From Pelistega sp. (GTDB taxonomy: Bacteria > Pseudomonadota > Gammaproteobacteria > Burkholderiales > Burkholderiaceae_B): a stretch of DNA of 64,000 nucleotides. Each line of letters starts with the position of its first letter. The first letter of the stretch is position 1. Location of the stretch: positions 22,833 through 86,832 of the forward strand of contig JAUNUI010000008.1 of the NCBI GenBank assembly GCA_030538255.1, written 5' to 3'. The position numbers were made by a program, and so were the translations under genes. Below the pieces are notes generated by a model. That model was not told the origin of the DNA. It saw only the letters and a program-made list of their open reading frames with translations, and made no database searches. Shown piece after piece: positions 36,980 to 46,413 of this stretch.

Positions 36980-37534
36980 TCAATGAAAATAGCCAGGACA
37001 ACGATGTTGTTGGTTCAAATCAATCGTATGTGTGGCAGCATCTAAGCGTACACGCTGTGCTAACAAACCACCATACTGCACAGGTCCCCTAGCTGGTTTA
37101 GTATCCATCCAGTAAAGCCGTGTTGTTAAATAATACTCACCTTTAGGTACGTTGCTAAAGGCAAATTGACCATAGCTATTCGTCTTCGCTAAATAGCGGC
37201 GACGCTCGTAATTAGGATCGACAGGCCCCGTTAAAACCTTGCCACGTCGGCACACCTCTTGATACCACTGCTCACTCGCCTTAGACACAGGATTTAAGAC
37301 CACATCAACCAAGTTAGCCACACGCTCTTGGAATTGGTCACCTAAATAGGCTCTACCCACCAACATAGTCGTACCACTACCTTGAACGATATCAGATGGA
37401 TTGAAGGCCACACGTTGCACTTGAGTACGCTTAGGGTGTACCAATGAAGTGTCTCGCTTAGAGGTAGTACCACAAGCCGTCAAAATAACGGCGAGACTAG
37501 CGATAGCAAGTACACGATACGATGAGATAGACAT
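36980..37534 (-). CDS. Lipoprotein with carboxypeptidase-regulatory-like fold
   Basis: Signal MSISSYRVLAIASLAVILTA with lipobox LTAC. The C-terminal half contains TNSYGQFAFSNVPKGEYYLT, the classic strand-turn pattern of a transthyretin-like carboxypeptidase regulatory domain (xTNxxGxFxFxxVPxGxY). Two further cysteines (EVCRRGK, HRCPGY) could form a disulfide. Starts at ATG 37534 rather than TTG 37546. I recognise similar Alcaligenaceae lipoproteins but know no function. 184 residues, single gene. Confidence 0.72.
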   Translation of the reverse strand: MSISSYRVLAIASLAVILTACGTTSKRDTSLVHPKRTQVQRVAFNPSDIVQGSGTTMLVGRAYLGDQFQERVANLVDVVLNPVSKASEQWYQEVCRRGKVLTGPVDPNYERRRYLAKTNSYGQFAFSNVPKGEYYLTTRLYWMDTKPARGPVQYGGLLAQRVRLDAATHTIDLNQQHRCPGYFH

Positions 37535-37768
37535 ACTAATTTTCAAATTTAAATGTGTTTTTGATGGCTACTATTGTACGCTGTTTTATAATAAGGACAG
37601 GAATTTGAAATATAATTTTAGTCTTTTTTATCTGGTGCTTTTTAGAGACACATACACTTAATCAGTGAGGCTCAACCATCTACTAAGTATTATTTGTTTC
37701 TGCCTTATTTTTATTATCTTACTCTCTGCTCAAGCACCATCTCTTTATCGTCTCACTTGGAGTCAATA

Positions 37769-38473
37769 ATGCAAAAAGTTCGTGTTTGGGATCTTCCTCT
37801 CAGGCTATTTCATTGGTCTTTGGCGCTTGCCGTCATCGGTGCATTTATCTGTATCAAGGCCGCCGCTCAATCAAGTGGCTGGTTTGCGAATGCGGGTATT
37901 GATTGGATGTATTGGCATACGCTATTAGGTTACACAACGGTCGCCTTAATTTTATTCCGCCTCATATGGGGCATTATTGGTCCTAAATACGCACGCTTTA
38001 CGCAATTTATCCGCGGCCCTGGTGCCATCTTAGCCTATCTGCGTGGTGATTATCAGGGCTTAGGACATAACCCACTCGGTGCGCTCTCGGTGATTGCACT
38101 CCTAGTGGTCTTTGGCTTTCAAGGATTCTCTGGTTTATTTATTGATGATTTTCTCTGGCCTGGTCCATTGGCTTATTTAAGTTCGGCTTGGAGCAAGACC
38201 TTAACCTCACTGCACCGCCAAAATGAAATCATTATGATTATTCTCTTTGTCTTACATATTGGCGCCATTCTCTACTATCGCCTGTTTAAGCAAAAAAATC
38301 TTGTGCCTGCGATGATGACGGGTGATGCGCTAGCCTTAAGCTCGCAAAGCCACTTAGCAATTCGTGACAATCTTGCTGTATTTGTGCGTGGTCTGATCGT
38401 CTTTGCAATTTGTGCTGGCTTTGTCTATTACTTGACAACCCTAGGGGGTGCATCAGTCGACTCATTTATGTGA
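37769..38473 (+). CDS. Cytochrome b561 family protein
   Basis: Inner membrane di-haem cytochrome b that passes electrons from quinol to periplasmic acceptors. The ATG at 37769 (GGAG seven bases upstream) gives the family start VRVWDLPLRLFHWSLALAVI; candidate haem-ligand histidines are in LFHW, YWHTLLGY, SLHRQNE and VLHIGAI. Five hydrophobic helices, including one after the last His near the C-terminus (LIVFAICAGFVYYLTTLGG). The frame extends upstream to 37694, but that part has no helix or ribosome-binding site. The convergent cytochrome c' gene is a likely redox partner (inference). Confidence 0.88.
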   Translation: MQKVRVWDLPLRLFHWSLALAVIGAFICIKAAAQSSGWFANAGIDWMYWHTLLGYTTVALILFRLIWGIIGPKYARFTQFIRGPGAILAYLRGDYQGLGHNPLGALSVIALLVVFGFQGFSGLFIDDFLWPGPLAYLSSAWSKTLTSLHRQNEIIMIILFVLHIGAILYYRLFKQKNLVPAMMTGDALALSSQSHLAIRDNLAVFVRGLIVFAICAGFVYYLTTLGGASVDSFM

Positions 38474-38497
38474 GTTCTAATCAGCACCGCTAAGAGT

Positions 38498-38651
38498 CTC
38501 ACATAAGCTGCTAGCTGAGTATTAAATCTCTCATAAGACTTCCTGCTCAGTACTGACTCTCTCATAAACTCTTAACTGAGTATTGAATCACTCATAAGAC
38601 TTCTAGCTCAGTACTAACTCCCTCATAAGGCTTCTGGCTAAGTGTTCATGG
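38498..38651. repeat. 30-32 bp minisatellite, five copies
   Basis: Five degenerate units, each beginning ctcataag or ctcataaa and containing ctgagtaytgaatc or gctcagtactaactc (38498-38529, 38530-38560, 38561-38590, 38591-38621, 38622-38651). It starts 25 bases after the cytochrome b561 stop. Alternate copies differ in a systematic way, so the array may have grown as pairs. Confidence 0.85.
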
Positions 38652-38734
38652 TGCTCAGCTATGCAGTCATTTAGTCAGGAGACTCTGATTCCTCACGGTA
38701 TTTAGCGTCACGTCATCCTTAAGCGCCCATAAAT

Positions 38735-38769
38735 AAACCGTTGCTAAGTTTCAACTTTAGCAACGGTTT
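38735..38769. terminator. Bidirectional terminator between cytochrome genes
   Basis: AAACCGTTGCTAA (38735-38747) pairs perfectly with TTAGCAACGGTTT (38757-38769) over a 9-base loop. T-rich sequence follows on both strands. It separates the convergent cytochrome b561 and cytochrome c' genes. Confidence 0.85.
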
Positions 38770-38903
38770 CTAATTCCATGTCTACGAATCGCTTCTAGAC
38801 CATACCCTACTATCAATGCACCAATTGATGCAAAACTATAAGCACAGAGTGGAATGATCTACCTGAGGGTAGGCTCTAAAATAAACCCCATAGTCGCCTA
38901 GAA

Positions 38904-39353
38904 TTAATCCTTACGGTATGCATCATGGCAAGAACGGCATGATTGACCAGCTTTACCGAATGCCGCTTTAAACTTATCAAGCTCACCCGAGTTTGCTGCT
39001 ACCGATAAGGCTTCAATTTGCGTTCTAAAATTCGTACGCTCATCCTCAAAACCCTTCGCATTACTCCAAATCTCAGGCTTAGCATTACCGCCCTCAGTAC
39101 CAGGAGCAAATGCAGGCCATGGCAATGCTGCCAATACCTTCACAATCTCTACATTGCTCTTAATACTTTCTGCATCATACTCAGCTTGACCACGGGCCAC
39201 TGGCGCCATACGACCAAAGTGAGAACCCAGCAAAAGCTTGGCTGCTTGACGATATTCAATCGCTTCTTCTGGTTTTTGGAATTGGGCATTAGCAGCACCT
39301 GCAGCCAATAGGCTAGAACAGGCCAATACGACAAGTGATAGTGACTTTTTCAT
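38904..39353 (-). CDS. Cytochrome c'
   Basis: Periplasmic four-helix-bundle haem protein. Signal peptide MKKSLSLVVLACSSLLAAGA ends ANAQF. The haem motif CRSCH is near the C-terminus (residues 141-145), as in cytochromes c'; QAEYDAESIKSNVEIVKVL and KPEIWSNAKGFEDE fit the family. 149 residues. Proposed roles of the family are electron transfer and nitric oxide binding. GGAG precedes the ATG by 5 bases. Confidence 0.92.
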   Translation of the reverse strand: MKKSLSLVVLACSSLLAAGAANAQFQKPEEAIEYRQAAKLLLGSHFGRMAPVARGQAEYDAESIKSNVEIVKVLAALPWPAFAPGTEGGNAKPEIWSNAKGFEDERTNFRTQIEALSVAANSGELDKFKAAFGKAGQSCRSCHDAYRKD

Positions 39354-39430
39354 TATTTCTCCATATGGTTTGGTTGAATATTATGCATTACTAATAATAC
39401 TTTATATGCATTAAACTTCCATGACAAGCA

Positions 39431-39470
39431 AAAACCCGCGAAATACAATTTTTCATATATTCACGGGTTT
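39431..39470 (-). terminator. Terminator of purB
   Basis: On the minus strand AAACCCGTGAA (39470-39460) pairs with TTCGCGGGTTT (39442-39432), including one G-T pair, and continues in T residues. It lies about 40 bases after the purB stop. Confidence 0.8.
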
Positions 39471-39508
39471 CGATAGATAATTTAAATAAGCTTTAAGGCA
39501 AATTTAAA

Positions 39509-40906
<1,398 letters not shown>

Positions 40907-42019
40907 TTAATAAATAATGCCACCACCAAGACAGATATCATCTTGATATAGCACGGCCGACTGACCAGGCGTCACCGCCCATTGTGCTTGGTGAAAATCC
41001 AGTGTTAGGCTTTGCATCGTGGCTTGCGCTAAGCGGCAAGCGGCATCTTGTTGGCGGTACCGAGTCTTGGCTCCGTACTCACCGAGCTCTGGTGCATAGC
41101 CTGCGACCCAGCTTACATCCTCAGCTTGTAATTGCGCTTGCAATAGCCATGGATGATCATGACCGCTCACTACATACAAGGTATTGTTTTGTAAATCTTT
41201 ACGCGCCACATACCATGCATCCGCCGTACCATCTTGTGCTTGATAGCCCTTAACGCCACCAATACCCAGACCCTTGCGTTGCCCTAAGGTGTAAAAAGCC
41301 AAGCCCGCATGCTCACCAATTTGCTTACCTTCATCAGTAAGAATCGGACCTGGTTTAGTCGGCAAGTAACGGTTTAAGAACTCACGAAAGGGGCGTTCAC
41401 CAATAAAGCAAATACCCGTCGAGTCTTTCTTGGCCGCATTTGGCAACTTAAGGTCCTGGGCGATTTCTCGCACTTGGGTCTTATTAATCTCGCCTAGTGG
41501 GAAGATCGTCTTACTGAGCTGGGCTTGATTTAAGCGATGCAAGAAATAGCTTTGATCCTTGCTCGCATCAAGCCCCTTAAGAAGTTGATATTCGGTACGT
41601 CCATTATTCTGCACCGAGCGCACGCGCGCGTAATGGCCTGTCGCGATATACTCAGCGCCTAAGCCCATGGCATGATCTAAAAAAGCTTTAAATTTAATTT
41701 CAGCATTACACAAGACATCGGGATTCGGTGTGCGACCTGCGGAATATTCACGCAGAAACTCCGCAAACACGCGATCCTTATATTCAGCAGAGAAGTTAAC
41801 TGCTTCGATATCAATATCTAATAAATCGGCCACGCTCGCCGCATCAATCCAGTCTTGTCGAGTGGAGCAATATTCAGAGTCATCGTCGTCTTCCCAGTTT
41901 TTCATAAACAGACCGACCACCTCATAGCCTTGCTGCTTTAATAGCCAAGCGCTAACCGAGGAGTCAACTCCGCCCGATAAACCGATAACGACACGAGGTT
42001 TAGTAGTAGTAGAATTCAT
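40907..42019 (-). CDS. mnmA: tRNA-specific 2-thiouridylase MnmA
   Basis: Adds sulfur to the wobble uridine (U34) of tRNA-Lys, Glu and Gln. The PP-loop [17 protein letters not shown] (residues 11-27) binds ATP; the nucleophile Cys is in [14 protein letters not shown] and the second catalytic Cys in [20 protein letters not shown] and DQSYFLHRL complete the signature. ATG start, 370 residues. First gene of the mnmA-purB pair. Confidence 0.96.
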   Translation of the reverse strand: MNSTTTKPRVVIGLSGGVDSSVSAWLLKQQGYEVVGLFMKNWEDDDDSEYCSTRQDWIDAASVADLLDIDIEAVNFSAEYKDRVFAEFLREYSAGRTPNPDVLCNAEIKFKAFLDHAMGLGAEYIATGHYARVRSVQNNGRTEYQLLKGLDASKDQSYFLHRLNQAQLSKTIFPLGEINKTQVREIAQDLKLPNAAKKDSTGICFIGERPFREFLNRYLPTKPGPILTDEGKQIGEHAGLAFYTLGQRKGLGIGGVKGYQAQDGTADAWYVARKDLQNNTLYVVSGHDHPWLLQAQLQAEDVSWVAGYAPELGEYGAKTRYRQQDAACRLAQATMQSLTLDFHQAQWAVTPGQSAVLYQDDICLGGGIIY

Positions 42020-42292
42020 GGCGCTATTTTAACGCTAAGCGCTAACAATAGGCGAAAAAAAATGGTATTTGCGATGAATCGTCTGCGCCAATACCATTCT
42101 TTGAGAAACAAGTTCGCTTTATCTGTTCTGAAGGCACTTTAATGCCAATAACTCTTTATAAAACACCCTAGAACAGATAGTAAACTTCAACACTCATCAA
42201 TACTCTCTACCACACTGCGCCTTACTTCTCTTTACGAGAAATGCGCTCAGGGTTCAATGCTCTCTAACACACCGCACTTAATAAGCTATGAA
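42020..42292. other. Gene-free gap between aroG and mnmA
   Basis: No gene. Two loosely similar stretches (tactctctaccacactgcgccttac and tgctctctaacacaccgcactta, around 42202-42228 and 42259-42283) look like a degenerate 57-base duplication close to the aroG stop. No convincing terminator with T-tract was seen. Confidence 0.45.
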
Positions 42293-43351
42293 TTAGGCCT
42301 TCTGACGGCGATTAATCACCGCTTGAGCCAAGCGCTCTAACACTTGCTCGGTTGAGTCCCAACCAATACAACCATCCGTAATACTCTGACCGTAAGTCAG
42401 TGCTTGACCTTCAACTTGGTCTTGGCGACCTGCGACTAAGTGCGACTCAATCATCACGCCAAAAATGCGCAGATCACCTGCTTCCATCTGCTGGGCCACA
42501 TCCTCAAGAACGGCGGGTTGATTCTCAGGTTTCTTGCTACTGTTCGCATGGCTTGAGTCAATCATAATACGTGGCAAGATGCCAGCTTTCTCAAGTTCTA
42601 CACTGGTTTGCTCAACGAATTCAGCTTGGTAGTTAGGTGCTTTACCGCCACGTAAAATAATATGGCAGTCTTTATTACCAAGGGTCTTCACAATCGCTGA
42701 GTGGCCACCCTTAGTTACTGATAAGAAATGGTGTGGCTGAGAAGCGGCTTTAATGGCATCAATTGCAATGCGGATATTACCGTCGGTACCGTTCTTAAAG
42801 CCAACTGGACATGATAAACCTGAAGCTAACTCACGGTGTACTTGGCTTTCTGTCGTACGTGCACCAATCGCGCCCCATGAAACGAGGTCAGCAATATATT
42901 GCGGCGTAATCATATCTAAGTATTCACAGCCTGCTGGTAGACCCTTGGCATTAATCGTCAAGAGTAACTCACGTGCCATACGTAGACCCTTATTAATGTT
43001 GTAGCTATTATCAAGGTCTGGGTCATTGATTAAGCCCTTCCAACCTACAGTGGTGCGCGGCTTCTCGAAATACACGCGCATCACCACCTCAAGCTCACCC
43101 GCGTATTTATCACGTAAGACTTTTAATTTGTCAGCATACTCGAGAGCGGCCTTAGTATCATGGATTGAGCAAGGACCCACCACCACCACTAAGCGGTCAT
43201 CTTCACCTTGTAATACCTTATGAATTGCTTGACGTGCATTGTAAACGACATCAGTAACGCCATTCGCTGCTGGGTACTCACGCATCAAATGTGATGGTGG
43301 GCTTAATTCTTTAATTTCATGGATACGAATATCATCAGTATTGTAAGACAC
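42293..43351 (-). CDS. aroG: 3-deoxy-7-phosphoheptulonate (DAHP) synthase
   Basis: Condenses PEP and erythrose-4-phosphate, the committing step of aromatic amino acid synthesis. Class I-alpha signatures: VVVVGPCSIHDTKAALEYA, VMRVYFEKPRTTVGWKG (PEP/metal site), PVGFKNGTDGNIRIA, FLSVTKGGHSAIVKT and DSSHANSSKKPENQ. 352 residues, as AroG/AroF/AroH. Start codon is GTG at 43351 with AAGGAG eight bases upstream. Upstream lies an attenuator with an aromatic-rich leader peptide (separate entries), so transcription should respond to charging of Phe, Tyr and Trp tRNAs. Allosteric specificity (Phe, Tyr or Trp) cannot be told by eye. Confidence 0.95.
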   Translation of the reverse strand: MSYNTDDIRIHEIKELSPPSHLMREYPAANGVTDVVYNARQAIHKVLQGEDDRLVVVVGPCSIHDTKAALEYADKLKVLRDKYAGELEVVMRVYFEKPRTTVGWKGLINDPDLDNSYNINKGLRMARELLLTINAKGLPAGCEYLDMITPQYIADLVSWGAIGARTTESQVHRELASGLSCPVGFKNGTDGNIRIAIDAIKAASQPHHFLSVTKGGHSAIVKTLGNKDCHIILRGGKAPNYQAEFVEQTSVELEKAGILPRIMIDSSHANSSKKPENQPAVLEDVAQQMEAGDLRIFGVMIESHLVAGRQDQVEGQALTYGQSITDGCIGWDSTEQVLERLAQAVINRRQKA

Positions 43352-43470
43352 GCTAGAAACTCCTTGTTGATTTGGCCAATTATAAAACCAGTAAAACGAT
43401 TAATTGCAATAATTCCTTGTTCGCCGTCAATGCAGTCAAGAAAATCAGCGCTATTCTAAGGCGGCCAAAT

Positions 43471-43498
43471 AAAAAAAAACCGCCCTATTCCTAGGCGG
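43471..43498 (-). terminator. Attenuator terminator of aroG, with alternative antiterminator
   Basis: On the minus strand CCGCCTA (43498-43492), loop GGAA, TAGGGCGG (43487-43480) and nine T (43479-43471) form a strong intrinsic terminator about 120 bases before the aroG start. The 5' arm extended by GG (CCGCCTAGG, 43498-43490) can instead pair with CCTAGTGCGG (43556-43547) inside the leader peptide ORF: 9 bp with one bulged T. The two structures are mutually exclusive, the layout of ribosome-mediated attenuation. Confidence 0.88.
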
Positions 43499-43520
43499 CT
43501 CTTTCAGGTTCTTGCTGTTT

Positions 43521-43592
43521 TTAACGACTGCACGATGTCCTTCTCTCCGCACTAGGCTTCGAAAACCAGAAGTAATAAAAGAAGAAAGACAT
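43521..43592 (-). CDS. Aromatic-rich leader peptide controlling aroG
   Basis: A 23-codon ORF starting ATG 43592 and ending TAA 43523-43521. It begins MSFFFYYFWF: eight consecutive aromatic codons (five Phe, two Tyr, one Trp; 43586-43563), followed by SKPSAERRTSCSR. An in-frame ATG at 43607 would add MKNLV in front. Neither start has a clear ribosome-binding site. Coding for all three aromatic amino acids immediately before an antiterminator arm and upstream of DAHP synthase marks it as a control peptide: shortage of any charged aromatic tRNA would stall the ribosome on this run. Too short for ordinary gene finding. Confidence 0.88.
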   Translation of the reverse strand: MSFFFYYFWFSKPSAERRTSCSR

Positions 43593-43676
43593 AACTAAAT
43601 TTTTCATACTGTTAATGCTATCACAGCTTTATGACAGTTTTAATAAAAAATGCTGCTAGTGCACAAAAAAGACACA

Positions 43677-43690
43677 CTTTTCATGAAAAG
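43677..43690. promoter_or_regulatory. 14-bp palindrome upstream of the aroG leader
   Basis: CTTTTCATGAAAAG is a perfect palindrome about 85 bases upstream of the leader ATG. TTGTGC (43666-43661, minus strand) and a TATTAA-like -10 box about 16 bases on form a weak promoter just downstream. It may be an operator; it does not resemble the TyrR box. Confidence 0.4.
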
Positions 43691-43762
43691 CGAGGGTTTT
43701 CATTAGCTTAAGTTCTTTAAAAACGCTCGCTTAGTCAAGCCCACCCTTGCAATGGAGCTTTA

Positions 43763-43874
43763 AACCCTCGCTTAAAACCCTCGTTTAAGACCCTCGCTAA
43801 TGACGGTATCAATATATACAAGTTATAAACACACTATCATTAAGCGAAGCATTAACATTAAGCGAAGCATTAAC
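43763..43874. repeat. Two short tandem repeats between aroG leader and tldD
   Basis: A 13-base unit (aaaccctcgctta and variants) occurs three times at 43763-43800, with a related gcgagggtttt in inverse orientation near 43690-43700. An 18-base unit, attaagcgaagcattaac, is perfectly duplicated at 43839-43856 and 43857-43874, ending 21 bases before the tldD stop. Confidence 0.85.
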
Positions 43875-43895
43875 GCCTCACTTAATGCTAGAGTA

Positions 43896-45362
43896 TTAAG
43901 ATGTACCACCCACCGTTAAACCATCAATACGAATGGTCGGCATGCCTACACCAACTGGCACACCTTGGCCTTCTTTACCACATGTACCAACACCTGAGTC
44001 GAGCGCCATATCGTTACCAATCATACCCACCTTATTCATGGAGTCAGGACCGTTACCAATTAAGGTGGCGCCCTTAACAGGATAAGTAATCTTGCCATTC
44101 TCAATCATATAGGCTTCAGAAGCAGAGAAAACAAATTTACCACTGGTAATATCAACTTGGCCACCCGCGAAGTTCGCCGCGTAAATACCCTTCTTGACCG
44201 AAGCAATAATTTCTTGTGGATCCTTATCGCCATTCAGCATAAAGGTATTGGTCATACGTGGCATAGGAAGGTGTGCATACGACTCACGGCGCCCATTCCC
44301 TGTCACCGCAGTCTTCATCAGGCGTGCATTCATGCTGTCTTGCATATAGCCGCGCAAGATACCATCCTCAATCAGCACATTACGTTGTGTCGGATTGCCT
44401 TCATCGTCCATATTCAAGGAGCCGCGTCGATCGGCAATCGTGCCATCATCCACCACGGTCACGCCCTTAGAGGCGACACGCTCACCAATGCGACCTGAGA
44501 AGACGCTTGAACCCTTACGGTTAAAGTCGCCTTCAAGACCATGACCCACGGCTTCGTGCAGTAGAATGCCTGGCCAACCACTACCTAAAACCACAGTCAT
44601 CTCACCCGCTGGAGCAGCTTTCGCCTCAAGATTCACCAAGGCCTCAGAGACCGCTTTATCGACATACGACTGAAGTAAGTCTTCAGTGAAATAGTTCAAA
44701 CCTAAACGGCCGCCACCACCTGAATTACCCACCTCACGGCGTCCCTTAGATTCAGCGATCACGGTGAGTGATAAGCGCACTAATGGACGAATATCAGCTT
44801 GTAAGCGACCGTCACTCCCAGCGACCATCACCACATCATATTCAGAGCCAAGGCCTGCCATCACTTGTACGATGCGCGGATCTTTAGCACGCGCAAGTTG
44901 CTCAACACGCTCTAATAAAGCAATCTTATCAGAGGTGTCTACACTACCCGTAGGGTCAATCGGGGCATAAAGCTTATGTGGTTCAGGTAAGGTCTTGGCA
45001 ATCTTTGCCTTACCTTGCCCTTGTCGCGCAATAGTCTTCACGGCCGCTGCGGCTTTTAACAAGGCCTTAGGTGATAGCTCATCGGAATAAGCAAATGCGG
45101 TCTTGTCGCCTGCCACTGCACGCACGCCCACCCCTTGAGAGATACTAAAACTACCGGTTTTAACAATCCCCTCTTCCAAGCCCCAGCTCTCGCTGCGTGT
45201 ATATTGGAAATATAAATCGGCATAGTCGGCCTTATGGCTAAAAATATCCGCTAAGGCTCGCGCCAAATGGCGGTCCTGTAAACCATGTGGCTCAAGTAAA
45301 AGAGCTTGTGCCACCTCAAGTGGGGTGCTATTTGCCATATTTGCTGTACTACTATTCATCAT
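43896..45362 (-). CDS. tldD: Metalloprotease TldD
   Basis: Subunit of the TldD/TldE zinc protease that processes peptides such as microcin B17 and CcdA. The HExxxH-type motif is LLHEAVGHGLEGD near residue 258 of the reading frame; NSGGGGRLGLNYF, DEGNPTQRNVLIEDG and the C-terminal GVGTCGKEGQGVPVGVG with its conserved Cys are characteristic of TldD (not TldE). The frame opens at TTG 45380; two adjacent ATGs at 45362 and 45359 fit better, and a third at 45338 is possible. No tldE in the window; the two are often unlinked. Confidence 0.94.
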   Translation of the reverse strand: MMNSSTANMANSTPLEVAQALLLEPHGLQDRHLARALADIFSHKADYADLYFQYTRSESWGLEEGIVKTGSFSISQGVGVRAVAGDKTAFAYSDELSPKALLKAAAAVKTIARQGQGKAKIAKTLPEPHKLYAPIDPTGSVDTSDKIALLERVEQLARAKDPRIVQVMAGLGSEYDVVMVAGSDGRLQADIRPLVRLSLTVIAESKGRREVGNSGGGGRLGLNYFTEDLLQSYVDKAVSEALVNLEAKAAPAGEMTVVLGSGWPGILLHEAVGHGLEGDFNRKGSSVFSGRIGERVASKGVTVVDDGTIADRRGSLNMDDEGNPTQRNVLIEDGILRGYMQDSMNARLMKTAVTGNGRRESYAHLPMPRMTNTFMLNGDKDPQEIIASVKKGIYAANFAGGQVDITSGKFVFSASEAYMIENGKITYPVKGATLIGNGPDSMNKVGMIGNDMALDSGVGTCGKEGQGVPVGVGMPTIRIDGLTVGGTS

Positions 45363-45467
45363 CAATCTATACGCTTTCAATCATTAAGAGGTTTACAAGA
45401 ACCTAGGACTGGTTCTTAAATGCCTAAAGCTTCGCACGAAGCAAAAAGAAAGTTCAACCAGAGAAAC

Positions 45468-45547
45468 CGCTTGCTTTACAAGGCGCTTACTTTGAAAGAC
45501 ACTTGCTTTAAAAGGCACTTGCTTCAAGAAACACGTGTTCCAAGAAC
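45468..45547. repeat. 16-bp minisatellite, four to five copies
   Basis: Units start at 45468, 45484, 45500, 45516 and (decayed) 45532; consensus cacttgctttaaaagg. It lies between tldD and the DUF4136 lipoprotein, in a 230-base gap otherwise without features. Confidence 0.8.
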
Positions 45548-45593
45548 TACTTATTTCTCTGAAAGAACATTCACATTCGCGGGTATCTTAATC

Positions 45594-46271
45594 TCAGTTC
45601 ACCTTGGCTTTGGGAGCTTGCTTAGTCGGAATATTCGCTTTTTTGCTAGCATCCACATCGAATGTGATTTGTTTCACTTGGCCATTGGCAAGTGGGAAAT
45701 CATCTAAGACCGAGGCGGCTAAATAAGGCATCACTTGGCTTAGCAAACTACGACTTGAGTCAGCCACCGCGGTCGCTTGATACACGGGCTTACCCGCTTT
45801 CTCACTAATCTTTAGGTCTAAAGCATAGCGATTATAGCGCACTGGGTATGTCGAAACACGTGGTGTATACATCATACTCATGCCACCGTACCAAGGTCCA
45901 CCGCCCCAGCCAAAATTATTCCAACCGAAATAAGGTGAGAACATCCATGGGTCATTATAGACATCTTGGACAATTTGTTCTCGTTCTTCAACGCGAACAT
46001 CGAAGTCCACTAAATAATGGGCACGCTGGGGATTGATGGCCAAATCTAAACCCGTACGCCACATCTGTTGCGAAATTGCGTCCGCATAGGTTTTCAATTC
46101 CAGATTCTGTTCGATATTCTTGCTGAAGGCATAGGTCTTGCCTTGTGCATTGCTGGGCCAATCTTGGAACACATTCACTTGTGTTGTAAAGGTATTGGTC
46201 GTGCTGCATGCGGCCAATGCTAGCACCGACATACTGAGCGAAACACGCTTCGCCTTTTGCCAAAAAGACAT
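45594..46271 (-). CDS. DUF4136 lipoprotein
   Basis: Envelope lipoprotein of unknown function. The start at ATG 46271 has GAGGAG six bases upstream and gives the signal RVSLSMSVLALAACSTTNTF with lipobox LAAC; the longer frame to 46307 is rejected. The central QMWRTGLDLAINPQRAHYLVDFDVRV pattern and a Gly/Trp/Tyr-rich segment (FGWNNFGWGGGPWYGG) are typical of DUF4136 proteins. The Gly-rich part may be flexible or surface exposed. 225 residues. Divergent from pepN. Confidence 0.82.
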   Translation of the reverse strand: MSFWQKAKRVSLSMSVLALAACSTTNTFTTQVNVFQDWPSNAQGKTYAFSKNIEQNLELKTYADAISQQMWRTGLDLAINPQRAHYLVDFDVRVEEREQIVQDVYNDPWMFSPYFGWNNFGWGGGPWYGGMSMMYTPRVSTYPVRYNRYALDLKISEKAGKPVYQATAVADSSRSLLSQVMPYLAASVLDDFPLANGQVKQITFDVDASKKANIPTKQAPKAKVN

Positions 46272-46413
46272 CTCAATCTCCTCATCACGTAGATTCCTCA
46301 GGGACAATCCCCTGCCAAAAACTACGTACTCACGCTAGGTTTAACCTAAGCGCACTCAAAATAAACACATATCACCTATAATAAACTGTTTTTCTCAACG
46401 TTAAAGTTAAAAA

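Noticed and set aside
36953-36981. Inverted repeat GAGTTTTA/TAAAACTC at the end of the 36980 lipoprotein gene as a terminator
   Set aside because: The arms are only 8 bp, AT-rich, overlap the stop codon and are not followed by T residues.
41981-42292. Possible riboswitch or leader upstream of mnmA
   Set aside because: No conserved riboswitch core or hairpin-plus-T-tract was visible; only degenerate repeats.
43677-43690. CTTTTCATGAAAAG as a TyrR box for aroG
   Set aside because: TyrR boxes follow TGTAAA N6 TTTACA; this site differs, and TyrR is not typical of this family. Kept only as an unnamed palindrome.
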